The position numbers and the translations under genes are program-made. The notes beneath the pieces are model-generated. The model did not search any database, was not told where the DNA came from, and saw nothing but the letters and a program-made list of their open reading frames with translations. Of a stretch of DNA of 64,000 nucleotides, positions 49,547-62,300 are shown one piece after another (the first letter of the stretch is position 1; each line of letters opens with the position of its first letter). The DNA comes from Symsagittifera roscoffensis (taxonomy: Eukaryota > Xenacoelomorpha > Acoela > Convolutidae): the NCBI RefSeq assembly GCF_963678635.1, contig NC_087065.1, forward strand, positions 72,613,345 to 72,677,344, read 5' to 3'.

Positions 49547-49977
49547 GAGTAGCGGATTTAGGGGGGCAGGCGCCCCCCCCCCCCCCCCCCTCAGGAATTT
49601 GACCCCCTGACGACCCAAAGGTTGCCCCCTTTGTACTATTTTGAGATATCTATTTTTGGCTGACTCACCTTAAAAGTTTTCTAAAGGCGCCTTCGGCGCC
49701 AATATATTTTAATTTTGAGGGGGGAGCAAGCGCCGAAAAAACGCAATTTTTGGTCGAAATTTTCCAAAAATTGCCTAAAAACGCCTTTTTTTGCGTTTTT
49801 CAAACATTTGCTTGCGGCGCAGAAATTTTTGTCAAATTAGAGTCTTTATTGTGGTTTGGGAGAGCTCAGAAAATCAATATGGTCGGCGTAAAAAAAGGTC
49901 GACAAAATTTTCAATTTTTTTTGAAAATTCGCCCCCCCCCCCCCCTTGAGAAATTCCTAGATCCGCGGCGCCTGGTG
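49547..49977. mobile_element. MITE with long C-tracts (GCGGATNTAG termini)
   Basis: The left end is GTAGCGGATTTAGGGGGG and the right end, reverse complemented, reads GCGGATCTAGGAATTTCTC. C-tracts sit just inside both ends (about 20 and 15 C). It is related to 12907-13125. hAT-like by its ends; the target duplication is unclear. Confidence 0.55.
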
Positions 49978-50222
49978 CTTGCTTTCTCATTTGGAACTCT
50001 ATTGTTTTCTTTCCAGGTATGAACAATTGAGTTGTATCGCTGTTTTTGAAAACACATTATGTACCCTGCCACCATTGTGCTTCACATTTGACTGAAGTTA
50101 TGACTCTCCCTGCATTCTTGTGCATAAAACTGTTAGTCACATTTTTCAAGGAACGAAAGCGAAAGACATTTAAATTAGACGAGGCTGACTTGAGTAATTT
50201 TCCAGGTTGTGTTGTACTTAAA

Positions 50223-50720
50223 TCTGTTTTATATTTTTATGCGGGCTTCATTTAAGCTTTCTCAACATTATTTTTGCATGTTTAACAAAAGAATTTTTTT
50301 ACATTTAAGCTTTATCGTATATTGCAATGGTTGAGAATTTTTTCTTGATTTTCCAGTTTGAATTCAGTGTTCATTTACGGAGTATAAATTAAGCAACCCA
50401 ATAGTTGGCTGCTTTCAAGGTTTACCCAGGGGTTGCAATTTTGGCCACGAATTATCAATGCCCAAATGTTGTTGGCTTACGAGATACGACGATTATGGTG
50501 ATTTTTGTTATTCAAAAATATCCAGAAAACTTTATATAAAGTATTTCACAAAATTTGAAATTCCGATCACTGGCCGGGTGCAGTCAGAGTTTTCTCATAG
50601 ATTACGAATCGTGCCTCTAAGTGCGGCTGCTGGTTTCCAGATGTGAAGTTTTATGTGATTTTTTTCAGAAAACCCAAATTAAGTTTTCTTTAAAATTTGG
50701 AATTACTAACCCTGTGTTTG
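50223..50720 (+). mobile_element. Helitron-like element, truncated copy
   Basis: Begins TCTGTTTTATATTTTTATGC like the 5' end at 51600, and continues through the 5' region (TTGCAATGGTT block) and about two internal repeat units. It stops near 50720 without the 3' hairpin. It is inserted in satellite sequence. Confidence 0.5.
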
Positions 50721-50729
50721 TATAAATGT

Positions 50730-51599
50730 TACTCTGTTTATCTGTTTTGAAATGTTATTTTAAATTTTGTTTTAAGTTTTGTTATTTTATGTTAATTTAA
50801 ATGTTCATCTGTTTTGAAAGTTCTCAAAAACCGTAAATCTGATTGTTTAGGAAAAATTGTAGTTCAGAAATTTTTTGAACCTGTTTTTGTTTTTATTTGT
50901 GTAGAAAAATAATATGAACATTAAACGATAAACAATCTTTTAACACACAAGCGAAATTTGGTGAAATAGCCAGTGCTGTAGTACATATTTTTTGTACTAC
51001 ATAAGTTAAATGCGTTTCTCTAGAGCTTGCTTTCTGATGTAGCGATCTACATCAGAAATGTGCAAGATGATTGAATGAAAGTTTACTGCTGTTTTTGTTT
51101 GTGTTGGAAAATAATATCAGCAGTAAACGCTACGCAATATTTTAACACACAGGTGTAATTTGGTGAAATAACCAGTGATGTACTACATAAGTTAAATGCG
51201 TGTCTTTAGAGCTAGCTTTCTGATGTAGCGATCTCATCTAAAAAATCAGATATGGAAAGCCAAGTAATTTTGAATTACTTGAAAGCACTTTTTTTACCCT
51301 GCAATCTATTATGCTTCTTCGTAGAACTTATGTTGTTTCCTGCTTTCTTCTGATTTAGGCGAGGGTAAGACGATAATCTTACCTGGTTGTGTTGTACATA
51401 AATCAATGTTTTTTCTATTGTTATTTTTCAAATGGTAATTGCTTCTAAATGTTTTCGAAATTGTAAACCAACCTGTTTTTTTTTCGGAGCAATTGCAGTT
51501 CAGAAATTTAATAAACCAGTAAATTTGCAACATAATTCAATCAAAAATTATTTTAGTTTTGGTTTGTGTTGACAAATAATAAAAGCAGTAAACGCTAAA
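50730..51599. repeat. Satellite units left of the Helitron-like insertion
   Basis: Diverged copies of the ~505-bp satellite. Two TCTGATGTAGCGATCT blocks lie at about 51035 and 51218, with the usual GGTAAGACGATAATCTTACC block at 51364. Confidence 0.65.
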
Positions 51600-53374
51600 T
51601 CTATTATATATTTAAATGCGGGCTTCACTATCTCGCCATGTTTAAGCTTTTTCAACGTATTATTTTTACATGTTTAAGCTATATTGTATATTGCAATGGT
51701 TAAGAATTTTTTTTCGATTTTCAATTTGATTTTAGTGGTTATTTTACCGAGTTTAAATTCAACAGCCCAATATTGAATTAGGGGTTGCGAATTTGGCCTC
51801 CAGTTTTGAATGCCCGAATCATTTTACTTAACGAGATAAGACGATTTTTGAGATTTTTTCAAAAATTTTCAGAAATTTCAAACAACAAAATATTTACAAA
51901 ACTTGAAGTTCATAACCCTGTAATTGGGTACTGTCAGAGTACTATCAAGGATTGCAAATCTTGCCTCCAAATATGACTGCTCAAATCCTTATAGTTTTCG
52001 AGATATGACGTTTTTTGTGATTTTTTCAAGTTTTCAGAAAATTTAAATAAAATTTTTTTCAAAATTTGAAAGTCGCAACCTTGTAGTTGGGCGCTGTCAG
52101 AGTACTATCAAGGATTGCGAAACTTGCCTCCAAATATGGTTGCTCAACTCTTTGTAGTTTTCGAGATGTGACATTTTTTGTGATTTTTATTTGTGATTTT
52201 TATTTATTTTTTTCGCAAGTTTTGAAATTCCCAGCCCTGTAGTTGGGTATTGTCAGAGTACTATCAAAGATTGCGAATCTTGCCTCCATGACTGCTCAAG
52301 TCCTTGTAGTTTTGAGTTATGATGTTTTTTGTGATTTTTTTCAAAAATTTTCAGAAAATTTTATTTAAATCTTTCTCAAAATTTGAAATTTCCAACCTTG
52401 TAGTTGGGTTCTATCAGAGTAGTCTAAAGAGTTAAAAATGTTGCCTCCAAATATGACTGTTCAAATCCTTGTAGTTTTCGAGATATGACGTTTTTTGTAA
52501 TTTTTTCAAAAAAATCAGAAAACTTCTATTAATTTTTTTTTTTCGCAAAATCTGATTTTCCCAACCCTGTAGTTGGGTCCTGTCAGAGTTCTCTCAAAGA
52601 TTGCGAATCTTATCTCCAAATATGGCTGCTCAATTTATTGTAGTTTTCGAGATATGACGTTTTTTGTGATTTTTCCATCAATTTTCGGAAAACGTAAATT
52701 ATCGTTTTTTAAAAATCTGAAATTCCCAACCCTGCAGTTAGGTCCTATCAGAGTACTCTCAAGGATTGCGAATCTTGCTTCCAAATATGACTGCTCAGTT
52801 TTTTGTAGTTTTGAGATGTGACGTTTTTGTGATTTTTTTCAAAATTTTCAGAAAGTTAAAATTAATTATTTTTCAAACTTTGAAATTCCAAACGCTATAA
52901 TTCGGTGTTGTCAGGGTACTCTAAAGAGTGCAAATCTTGCCATATGTGACTGCTAAACGCGACTGCTCAATTGCTTTTAGTTTCCGAGATATGACGTATT
53001 CCATGGCGTCTCAAAATCTTGCCTCTTAATATGAATGCTCAAATCTTTTTAGTTTCCGAGATAAGGCATTTTTTTTTTTTCAATTTTTTTTTTCGGGAAA
53101 CTTAGGTTGAAAAAATTCACAAAATTTTGAATTCCTAACCCTTTAGTAGGGTGCTCTCAGGGACTCTCAGTGGTTGCATATCTGGCCTCCAAATTTCTCC
53201 AGAGGCCCATTAAATTTTCAAGACGGCGCTTTTAAAATGGGAATTAAAAAAAATTTAAAAGGTTCGAAATTACCAACCCTGTAATTGGGTGCAGTCAGAG
53301 TACACTTAAAGTTTGCAGATGTTGTTTCCATTATATGCGGTTTTTCGAAGCACCGGAGGTGCGTTAAACGCTAG
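51600..53374 (+). mobile_element. Helitron-like non-autonomous element, copy B (best preserved)
   Basis: 1775 bp. Begins TCTATTATATATTTAAATGC after an A and ends with a perfect GCACC-GGA-GGTGC hairpin (53350-53362), 8 nt, then CTAG (53371-53374) before a T. This is the A/T insertion site and 3' end structure of Helitrons. Inside are about nine degenerate units of roughly 165 bp, as in copy A. The flanking satellite sequence (AACGCTAAA left, AATTAACACAC right) would be nearly continuous without it. Confidence 0.75.
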
Positions 53375-56300
53375 TAATCAATTAACACACTGGCGTATTT
53401 TGATGAATTAACCAGTGCTGTATTCTATATATATGTTAAATTCGTTTCTTTAGAGCTTGCTCTCTGAGGTAGCGATCTCGTTTTAAAAATCTGATTTGGA
53501 ATGCCAGGTAATTTGAAATATTTGAAACCACATTTTTACCCTGCAATCTATGCTTCTGGTAGAACTTACGTTGTTTCCTGCTTTCATTTGTAGAAAACTG
53601 TTTTTCACAGTTTTCAAGGAAAGAAAGCTAAAAAAAATCCTGAACTAGACGCGGGTAAGACGATAATCTTACCTGGTTGTGTTGTACATAAATCTATGTT
53701 TTTTTTCTTGTGCTTGTTCTAATGGTAATTGCTTCTAAATGTTTTCGAAACTGTAAACCTGCTTGATTCGGATTAATTGCAGTTCAGAAATGTATTAAAC
53801 TAGTAAATTTGCGACATGATTGAATCAAAATTTTTTTACTTTTGTTTCTGTTGAAAAATACTATAAGCAGTCAACGCTAAACAGTCTTTCAACTCAGTCG
53901 TATTTTGGTGAAATAACCAGTGCGGTAGTTTATAAAGTTAAATGCGTTTGTTTAGAGCCTGCTTTCTGGTGTAGCGATCTGATTTTAAAAATCAGGTTTG
54001 GAAAGCGAGGTAATTTTGATTCATTTGAAACCACATTTTTTAAACCCTGCAATCTATTATGCTTCTTTGTAGAACTTATGTTGTTTCCTGCTTTTTTCTG
54101 TAGAAAATTGTTTTCCACAGTTGTCAAGGAACGAAAGTAAATAATTCTGAAATAGACGATGGTAAGGCGATATTTTTACCTGGTTGTGTTGTACATAAAG
54201 CAATGTTTTTTTTTTCGATTGTGCTTGTTCAAATAGTAATTGCTTCTAAATGTTTTCGAAACTGTAAACCTATTTGTTTCGGAGCAATTGCAGTTCAGAA
54301 ATTTATTAAACCAGTAAATGTGCAAGATGATTGAATGAAAATTTACTGCTGTTTTTGTTTGTTGGAAAATAATATCAGCAGCAAACGCTACACAATATTT
54401 TAACACACAGGTGTAATTTTGTGAAATAACCAGTGATGTACTACATAAGTTAAATGCGTTTTTTTAGAGCTTGCTTTCTGATGTAGCGATCTCATTTAAA
54501 AAGGCAGATTTGGAAAGCCAGGTAATTTTGATTTATTTGAAACCTAAATTTTTTACCTTGCAATCTATTAGGCTTCTCTGTAGAACTTACGTAGTTTCCT
54601 GATTTCTTGTGTAGAAAACTGTTTTTCACTGTTTACAAGGAACGAAAGCTAAACAATCCTGAACTAGACGAGGGTAAGACGATAATCTTTACCTGGTTGT
54701 GTTGTACATAAACAATGTTTTTTCGATTGTGCTTGTTCAAATGGTAATTGCTTCTAAATTTTTTCGAAACTGTAAACCTGTTTGTTTTGGAGCAATTGCA
54801 GTTCGGAACTTTATTAAACCAGCAAATAAGCAACATGATTCAATCGAATTTTACCTTTGTTTTTGTTGAAAAATAATATAAGCAGTAAACCTTACACTAT
54901 CTCTTAACACAGACGTAGTTTGATGAAATAACCAGTACTGTAGTACATAAGTTAAATGCGTGTCTTATTAGCTTGTTTTCTGATGTAACGATCTTTTTTA
55001 AAAAATCAGATCTGGAAAGCCAGGTAATTTTGAATTATTTGAAACCACATTTTTTACCCTGCATTCTTTTATAATTTTTTAAAGAACTTATGTTGTTTTC
55101 TGCTTTCTTGTGTAGAAATTTGTTCACTCCTGTGTGTTGTTTTTTAAACCTGTTATTGTGATGCATGGTTCGTTCATCATTTTATTTCTGTTTTTGTTTG
55201 GGTAGAAAAATAATATGAACAGCTAACGCTTGCTTTCTGATGTAGCGATCTCATTTTAAAAAAAATTAGATTTGAAAAGCCAGGTAATTTTGATTTGTTT
55301 GAAACCTCAATTTTTCACCTTGCAATCTATTATGCTTCTTTGTAGAACTAACGTAGTTTCCTGATTTCTTGTGTAGAAAACTGTTTTTTGCAGTTCTCAA
55401 GGAACGAAAGCTAAACAAACCTGAACTAGACGAGGGTAATACAATCTTACCTGATGTGTTGAACATAAACAATGTTTTTTCGATTGTGCTTGCTCAAATG
55501 GTATTTGCTTCTAAATAATTTCGAAACTGTAGACTTGTTTGTTTCGGAGCAATTGCAGTTCAGAACTTTTTTAAACCAGCAAATATGCAACATGATTCAA
55601 TCGAATTTTACTTTTGTTAATGTTGAAAAATAGTATAAGCAGTAAACCCTACACTATTTCTTAACACACAGTCGTAGTTTGGTGAAATAACCAGTGCTGT
55701 AGTACATAAGTTAATTGCGTTTCTTGAGAGCTTGCTTTCTGATGTAGCTATTTTGTCTAAAAATCAGATTTGGAAAGCCAGGTAATTTTGAGTTAATTGA
55801 AACCACATTTTTTTAAACCCTGCAATCTTTTATGCTTCTTTGTAGAACCTATGTTGTTTCCTGCTTTTTTTGTGTAGAAAACTTTTTTTCACAGTTTTCA
55901 AGGAACGAAAGTAAATAATCCTGAAATAGACGATGGTAAGACGATATGTTTACCTGGTTGTGTTGTACATAAAGCAATGTTTTTTTTTCGATTGTGCTTG
56001 CTCAAATGGTAATTTCTTCTAAATGTTTTCGAAACCAACTATGTTCGTTTCGGAGCAATTGCAGTTCAGAAATTTTTTAAACCAGTAAATGTGCAAGATG
56101 ATTGAATGAAAATTTACTGCTGTTTTTGTTTGAGTTGGAAAATAATATCAGCAGTAAACGCTACACAATATTTTAACACACAGGTGTAATTTTGTGAAAT
56201 AACCAGTGATGTACTGCATAAGTTAAATGCGTTTCTTTAGAGCTTGCTTTCTGATGTAGCGATCTCATTTTAAAAATTAGAATTGGAGAGCCAGGTATTT

Positions 56301-59300
56301 TTGATTTATTTGAAACCTCAATTTTTTACCTTGCAATCTATTATGCTTCTTTGTAGAACTTACGTTGTTTCCTGATTTCTTGTGTAGAAAACTGTTTTTT
56401 ACAGTTTTCAAGGAACAAAAGCTAAACAATCCTGAACTAGACGAGGGTAATACAATCATACCTGATGTGTTGAACATAAACAATGTTTTTTCGATTGTGC
56501 CTGTTCAAATGGTAATTGCTTCTAAATAGTTTCGCACCTGTAAACCTGTTTGTTTCGGAGCAATTGCAGTTCAGAATGTTTTAAACCAGCAAATGTGCAA
56601 CATGGTTCAATCGAATTTTACTTCTGTTTTTGTTGAAAATTAAAATAAGCAGTAAACCTTACACTATCTCTTAACACACAGACGTAGTTTGATGAAATAA
56701 CCAGTGCTGTAGTACATAAGTTAAATGCGTGTCTTATGAGCTTGATTTCTGATGCAACGATCTCTTTTGAAAAATCAGATCTCGAAAGCCAGGTATTTTT
56801 GAATTATTTGCAACCACATTTTTACCCTGCATTCTATTATGCTTTTTTTTAGAACTTCTTTTGTTTCCTGCTTTCTTGTGTAGAAAACTGTTCACGCCTG
56901 TGTGTTGTTTTTTAAACCTGTTATTGTGCTTCATGGTTGGTTCATCTTTTTATTTCTGTTTTTGTTTGGGTAGAAAAATAATATGAACAGCTAACGCTAA
57001 ACACTCTTTCATTACACAAGCGTAACTTGGTGAAATGACCAATGCTGTAGTACAAGTTAAATGCGTTTCTTGAGATTTTGCTTTCTAATGCAGCTATCTC
57101 ATCTAAAAAATCAGATTTGGAAAGCCAGGTAGTTTTGAATTAATTGAATCCACATTTTTTACCCTGCAATTTTATGCTTCTTTGTAGAACTTATGCTGTT
57201 TCCTGCTTTCTCGTGTAGAAAACTGTTTTTAACAGTTTTCAAGGAACGAAAGCTAAACAATCCTTAGCCAGACGATAATCGTACCTGGTTCTGTTCTACA
57301 TGAATCAATGTTTTTTCGATTGTGCTTGCTCAAGTGTTATTTGCTTCTAAATAATTTCGAAACTAAACCTGTTTTGTTTCGGAGCAATTGAAGTTCAACA
57401 CTTTATTAAACCAGCAAATGTGCAACATGATTCAATCGAATTTTACTTTTGTTAATGTTGAAAAATAATATAAGCAGTAAACCCTACACTATCTCTTAAC
57501 ACACAGTCGTAGTTTGGTGAAATAACCAGTGCTGTAGTACGTAAGTTAAATGCGTTTCTTGAGAGCTTGCTTTCTGATGTAGCTATCTCATCGAAAAAAT
57601 TTGATTTGGAAAGCCAGGTAATTTTGAGTTAATTGAAACCACATTTTTTTAACCCTGCAATATTTTATGCTTCTTTGTAGAACTTATGTTGTTTCCTGCT
57701 TTTTTTGTGTAGAAAACTGTTTTTCACAGTTTTCAAGGAACGAAAGTAAATAATCCTGAAATAGACGATGGTAAGACGATATGTTTACCTGGTTGTGTTG
57801 TACATAAAGCAATGTTTTTTTTCGATATGCTTGTTCAAATGGTAATCGCTTCTAAATGTTTTCGAAACTAAACATGTTTTTTTTTCGGAGCAATTGCAGT
57901 TCAGAAGTTTTTTAAACCAGTAAATGTGCAACATGATTGAATGAAATATTACTGCTGTTTTTGTTTGTGTTGGAAAATATTATCAGCAGTAAACGCTACA
58001 CAATACTTTAACACACAGGTGTAATTTGGTGAAATAACCAGTGATGTAGTACATAAGTTAAATGCGTTTCTTGAGATTTTGCTTTCTAATGTAGCTATCT
58101 CATCTAAAAAATCAGATTTGGAAAGCCAGGTAGTTTTGAATTAATTGAATCCACATTTTTTACCCTGTAATTTTATGCTTCTTTGTAGAACTTATGCTGT
58201 TTTCTGCTTTCTCGTGTAGAAAACTGTTTTTAACAGTTTTCAAGGAACGAAAGCTAAACAATCCTGAGCTAGACGATAATCTTACCTGGTTGTGTTGTAC
58301 ATGAATCAATGTTTTTTCGATTGTGCTTGCTCAAATGGTATTTGCTTCTAAATAATTTCGAAACTGTAAACCTGTTTTGTTTCGGAGCAATTGCAGTTCA
58401 ACACTTTTTTAAACCAGCAAATGTGCAACATGATTCAATCGAATTTTACTTTTGTTAATGTTGAAAAATAATATAATCAGTAATCCCTACACTATCTCTT
58501 GTTCGTGTTGAAAATTAATTTAAGCAGTAAACGCTACACAATCTCTTAACACACAGTCGTTGTTTGGTGAAATAACCAGTGCTGTAGTACATAAGTTAAA
58601 TGCGTGTCTTAAGAGGTTGATTTCTGAAGTTAGATCTCTTTAAAAATAAGGTTTGGAAAGCGAGGTAGTTTGGAATTATTTGAAACCACATTTTTTTACC
58701 CTGCAAACTTATGCTTCATTATAGAACTTATGTTGTTTCCTGCTTTCTTGTGTAGAAAACTGTTTTTCACAGTTTTCAAGGAACGAAAGTTAAACAATCC
58801 TGAACTAGACGAGGGTAAGACGATAATCTTACCTGGTTGTGTTGTACATGAATCAATGTTTTTTCGATTGTGCTTGCTCAAATGGTAATTGCTTCTAAAT
58901 AATTTCGAAACTGTAAACCTGTTTTGTTTCGGAGCAATTGCAGTTCAACACTTTATTAAACCAGCAAATGTGCAACTTGATTCAATCGAATTTTACTTTT
59001 GTTTATGTTGAAAAATAATATAAGCAGTAAACCCTACACTATCTCTTAACCCACGGTCGTAGTTTGGTGAAATAATCATTGCTCTATTACATAAGTTAAA
59101 TGCGTGTCTTAAGTGCTTGATTTCTGATGTTACGATCTCTTTTTAAAAATCAGATTTGGAAAGCCAGGTTTTTTTGAATTATTTGCAACCAAATTTTTTA
59201 CCCTGCATTCTATTATGCTTTTTTAGAACTTATGTTTTTTTCCTGCTTTCTTGTGTAGAAAACTGTTTTTCACAGTTTTCAAGGAACGAAAGCTAAACAA

Positions 59301-62300
59301 TCCTGAACTAGACGAGGGTAAGACGATAATCTTACCTGGTTGTGTTGTACATGAATCAATGTTTTATCGATTGTTCTTGCTCAAATGGTAATTGCTTCTA
59401 AATAGTTTCGAAACTGTAAACCTGTTTGTTTCGGAGCAATTGAAGTTCTGATCTTTATTAAATCAGCAAATGTGCAACATGATTCAATCGAATTTTTGTA
59501 TTTGTCCCTGTTGAAAAATAATATAAGCAGTAAACGCTACACAATCTCTAAACACGCTGTCGTTGTTTTGTGAAATAACCAGTGCTGTAGTACATAAGTT
59601 AAATGCGTGTCTTAAGAGGTTGATTTCTGAAGTTAGATCTTTTTTTTAAAATCAGGTTTGGAAAGCGAGGTAGTTTGGAATTATTTGAAACCACATTATT
59701 TTATCCTGCAAACTATTATGCTTCATTATAGAACTTATGTTGTTTCCTGCTTTCTTGTGTAAAAAACTGTTTTTCACAGTTTTCAAGGAACGAAAGCTAA
59801 ACAATCCTGAACTAGACGAGGGTAAGACGATAATCTTACCTGGTTGTGTTGTACATGAATCAATGTTTTTTCGATTGTGCTTGCTCAAATGCTAATTGCT
59901 TCTAAATAATTTCGAAACTGTAAACCTGTTTTGTTTCGGAGCAATGGCAGTTCAACACTTTATTAAACCAGCAAATGTGCAACATGATTCAATCGAATTT
60001 TACTTTTGTTTATGTTGAAAAATAATATAAGCAGTAAACCCTACACTATCTCTTAACCCACAGTCGTAGTTTGGTGAAATTACCAGTGCTCTATTCGGAG
60101 CAATTGCAGTTCAGAAGTTTTTTAAACCAGTAAATGTGCAACATGATTGAATGAAATATTACTGCTGTTTTTGTTTGTTGGAAAATATTATCAGCAGTAA
60201 ACGCTACACAATACTTTAACACACAGGTGTAATTTGGTGAAATAACCAGTGATGTAGTACATAAGTTAAATGCGTTTCTTGAGATTTTGCTTTCTAATGT
60301 AGCTATCTCATCTAAAAAATCAGATTTGGAAAGCCAGGTAGTTTTGAATTAATTGAATCCACATTTTTTACCCTGTAATTTTATGCTTCTTTGTAGAACT
60401 TATGCTGTTTTCTGCTTTCTCGTGTAGAAAACTGTTTTTAACAGTTTTCAAGGAACGAAAGCTAAACAATCCTGAGCTAGACGAGGGTAAGACGATAATC
60501 TTACCTGGTTGTGTTGTACATGAATCAATGTTTTTTCGATTGTGCTTGCTCAAATGCTAATTGCTTCTAAATAATTTCGAAACAGTAAACCTGTTTTGTT
60601 TCGGAGCAATGGCAGTTCAACACTTTATTAAACCAGCAAATGTGCAACATGATTCAATCGAATTTTACTTTTGTTTTTGTTGAAAAATAATATAAGCAGT
60701 AAACCCTACACTATCTCTTAACCCAGAGTCGTAGTTTGGTGAAATTACCAGTGCTCTATTACAAGTTAAATGCGTGTTTTAAGTGCTTGGTTTCTGATGT
60801 TACGATCTCTTTTTAAAAATCAGATTTGGAAAGCCAGGTTTTTTGAATTATTTGCAACCAAATTTTTTACCCTGCATTCTATTATGCTTTTTTTAGAACT
60901 TATGTTTTTTCCTGCTTTCTTGTGTAGAAAACTGTTTTTCACAGTTTTCAAGGAACGAAAGCTAAACAATCCTGAACTAGACGAGGATAAGACGATAATC
61001 TTACCTGGTTGTGTTGTACATGAATCAATGTTTTTTCGATTGTGCTTGCTCAAATGTTATTTGCTTCTAAATAGTTTCGAAACTGTAAAACTGTTTGTTC
61101 CGGAGCAATTGCAGTTCAGAAATATATTAAACGAGTAAATATGCAATATGATTCCGTCAAAATTTACTTTTGTTTTTGTTTGTGTTGAAAAATACTATAA
61201 GCAGTGAACGCTTAACAATCTTCTAACACACAGGCGTAATTTGGTGAAATAACCAAGGCTGAGTTACATCAATTGAATGCAATTCTTTAGAGCTTGCTTT
61301 CTGATGTGGCGATCTGATTTTAAAAATCAGGTTTGGAAAGCTAGTTAGTTTGGAATTATTTGAAACCACATTTTTTTTACGCTGCAAACTTTTCTGCTTC
61401 ATTAAAGAACTTAATTTTTTTCTGCTTTCTTGTGTAGAAAACTGTTTTTCCTTGTTTTCATGGAACGAAAGCTAAACAATCCTGAACTAGACGATAGTAA
61501 GATGATTATTTTAACTGGTTAAATAGTACGTAAATCAATGTTTTATTTCGATTGTTCTTGTTCAAATGGTAATTGCTTCTAAATGTTTTCGAAACTAGAA
61601 ACCTGTTTGTTTCGGAGCAATTGCAGTTCAGAACTTTATTAAACCAGCAAATGTGCAACATAATTCAACCGAATTTTACTTTTGTTTTTGTTGAAAATTA
61701 ATATAAGCAGTAAACCTTACACTATCTCTTAACACACAGACGTAGTTTGATGAAATAACCAGTGCTGTAGTACATAAGTTAAATGCGTGTCTTATGAGCT
61801 TGATTTCTGATGCAACGATCTCTTTTAAAAAATCAGATCTGGAAAGCCAGGTATTTTTGAATTATTTGCAACCACATTTTTTACCCTGCATTCTATTATG
61901 CTTTTTCTAGAACTTCTTTTGTTTCCTGCTTTCTTGTGTAGAAAACTGTTCACGCCTGTGTGTTGTTTTTTAAACCTGTTATTGTGCTTCATGGTTGGTT
62001 CATCTTTTTATTTCTGTTTTTGTTTGGGTAGAAAATTAATATGAACAGCTAACGCTAAACACTCTTTCATTACACAAGCGTAACTTGGTGAAATGACCAA
62101 TGCTGTAGTACATAAGTTAAATGCGTTTTTTGAGGTTTTGCTTTCTAATGCAGCTATCTCATCTAAGAAATCAGATTTGGAAAGCCAGGTAGTTTTGAAT
62201 TAATAGAATCCACATTTTTACCCTGCAGTTTTATGCTTCTTTGTAGAACTTATGCTGTTTCCTGCTTTCTCGTGTAGAAAACTGTTTTTAACAGTTTTCA

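Noticed and set aside
49750-50022. 90-codon ORF spanning a poly-C tract
   Set aside because: It lies inside a MITE and runs through homopolymers; no protein-like conservation pattern.
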